Shown here: piece by piece, positions 63,018 to 64,000 of the stretch
Position numbering within the stretch: position 1 is the first letter of the stretch
Layout of the letters: each line of letters starts with the position of its first letter
Source: Bradyrhizobium diazoefficiens
Lineage (GTDB): Bacteria; Pseudomonadota; Alphaproteobacteria; Rhizobiales; Xanthobacteraceae
Direction: 5' to 3'
Length of the DNA: 64,000 nucleotides
Assembly (NCBI RefSeq): GCF_018131015.1
Contig: NZ_JAFCJJ010000008.1
Location: forward strand, 1-64,000
Notes under the pieces: generated by a model
What the model saw: the letters and a program-made list of their open reading frames with translations, nothing else
What the model was told of the DNA's origin: nothing
The model's database searches: none
Program-made: the position numbers and the translations under genes

Positions 63018-63998
63018 TCAGGGATTGCGCCGCGAGAACGAGATGGCATAGGCGCCGTTGCGGACGTCGATCATCGGATCGTCGGACTGCTCGATCCCGT
63101 CGGTGAGCTGGCCCGGCAGGAACAGGAGCTTCTTCTGTGCGTCGTCACTGTTCGCCACGGCCTTGTCGATCGTCAGCACGCCAAGCTCGACCAGCTTGCG
63201 ATCATCAGGCCACGGCTTTGCTGGATCCTTGGTGGAGTCGCCGGCGGCAGCGAGTTGCGCCTTGAAGCGGAAGGTCACCGGCCCCTGCTTCAATCGCGCG
63301 GGCAGCTCCTCCATCAGGAAGTCCGGCGTCTTCTTCGCAGCCTCGGCCTTGTCCAGATGCACGACCTTCTCGGGGATCATCTGGTAACGGACGGCCTGTC
63401 GCTCGCCCGCCTTGTTGACGAACACGAACGCATTGATGCCGAAATAGGCCTCGCTGGCAAAACTGTCCGGCGTGGCGACCGTGGCAAAGGCAGCCGGAAT
63501 GGTGGGATGGCTCGCCACGAACTGCTCGAACTTCGTCGGCTTGGCCGCGTCCGGCGGGCTCTGCGCGATCGCGACGAACAGGTCGCGAAACTCCTCGCCG
63601 GTCGAGACGGGAAAGAATTTCAGCGAGTTGATCACGATGTCCGTGTCGCTGCCGTCGGGCAGGTGAAACTTCACCGCCATGCCATGCGGATTGGCATCGC
63701 CGGAGCCGTCGGGCAGGTTCGGCACGCCCGAGGCATCCGAGAACCGCACTGTCACCGGAACCTCAGCGCCGCCGAACAGCACCGCCTTGCTCAAGCCAGC
63801 GGCTTCCGACGAGGCCTTGAACTTCCCCTCGGCCACGACGCCCTTGGCGTGATTGGCGCGGAATCCGGCGTGGACACCGAACACCTTGTTCATCTGATTG
63901 ACAATCTGCTCCTCGACCGGCGCGTCCTGCGCGCGGGTGACGGCGGGCAACGCCAGGCCAAACACGACCAGCGCGGCAACGAGCTTGCGGTTCATCAT
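63018..63998 (-). CDS. Periplasmic catalase-related heme peroxidase
   Basis: A 326-residue exported member of the small catalase-related family (SrpA-like). A signal peptide (MMNRKLVAALVVFGLALPAV, then TRAQ) precedes the catalase-type core: the distal histidine in ANHAKGVVAEGKF, VRFSDASGVPNLPDGSGDAN, the distal asparagine region VINSLKFFPV and the proximal tyrosine and arginine near the C-terminus in VRNGAYAISFSRR. These proteins have one catalase domain without the C-terminal flavodoxin-like part and act as peroxidases. It may start slightly beyond the window edge, but the ATG pair at 63998/63995 gives a full signal peptide. Confidence 0.9.
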   Translation of the reverse strand: MMNRKLVAALVVFGLALPAVTRAQDAPVEEQIVNQMNKVFGVHAGFRANHAKGVVAEGKFKASSEAAGLSKAVLFGGAEVPVTVRFSDASGVPNLPDGSGDANPHGMAVKFHLPDGSDTDIVINSLKFFPVSTGEEFRDLFVAIAQSPPDAAKPTKFEQFVASHPTIPAAFATVATPDSFASEAYFGINAFVFVNKAGERQAVRYQMIPEKVVHLDKAEAAKKTPDFLMEELPARLKQGPVTFRFKAQLAAAGDSTKDPAKPWPDDRKLVELGVLTIDKAVANSDDAQKKLLFLPGQLTDGIEQSDDPMIDVRNGAYAISFSRRNP

Positions 63999-64000
63999 CA

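Overview
The window looks like a chromosomal segment from an alphaproteobacterium of the order Hyphomicrobiales, most likely Bradyrhizobium or a close relative. This rests on the high GC content, the housekeeping gene order (gltA, gltX, comEC, lexA, moeA, moaC, trpC, trpD, PpiD-like, tpiA, secG, pyrG, kdsA, eno, pdhA, pdhB, pdhC, lpd), a LexA box of the alphaproteobacterial GTTC-N7-GTTC type, and intergenic palindromic repeats of the kind scattered through Bradyrhizobium genomes. The assignment is from pattern recognition; no database search was run.

Layout. 0.1-2.4 kb: a TctC-type solute-binding protein and a threonine-synthase-like PLP enzyme. 2.5-8.4 kb: a pyruvate dehydrogenase operon on the minus strand (pdhA, pdhB, DUF5076 gene, pdhC, small membrane protein gene, lpd). 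8.7-15.7 kb: FtsB/DivIC-like protein, FMN reductase, Tat-exported metallo-beta-lactamase-fold protein, MDR oxidoreductase, enolase, a Tat-exported beta-propeller protein and QueF. 15.8-19.6 kb: a translationally coupled pair, a DyP-type peroxidase and a 735-residue unknown protein with an HExxE site. 20.1-28.0 kb: chemoreceptor, MFS transporter, kdsA, NIPSNAP protein, pyrG, secG and tpiA, all on the minus strand. 28.2-32.5 kb: PpiD-like foldase, trpD, trpC and moaC on the plus strand.

32.7-44.3 kb separates moaC from moeA: a GGDEF/EAL protein, a CtpA-type protease, an FMN-dependent 2-hydroxy-acid dehydrogenase, a HAD hydrolase, a cluster of very small ORFs, and a lower-GC stretch with a membrane acyltransferase, a Tat-exported SGNH esterase and a membrane GH17 glucanase. 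The last three suggest periplasmic or cyclic beta-glucan tailoring. 44.5-56.5 kb returns to housekeeping genes (moeA, lexA, comEC, glnS, gltX, gltA) with small accessory genes, including a protein built of three GAF-like repeats.

56.8-63.0 kb is a self-contained sugar or polyol locus: a ROK-family regulator with a candidate operator palindrome, a Tat-exported binding protein, two permeases, a UgpC-type ATPase and a short-chain dehydrogenase, mostly overlapping. The window ends in a periplasmic catalase-like heme protein. I saw no tRNA, rRNA, insertion sequence, integrase or CRISPR array. The most unusual loci are the DyP/HExxE pair, the triple-GAF protein and the acyltransferase/SGNH/GH17 cassette.
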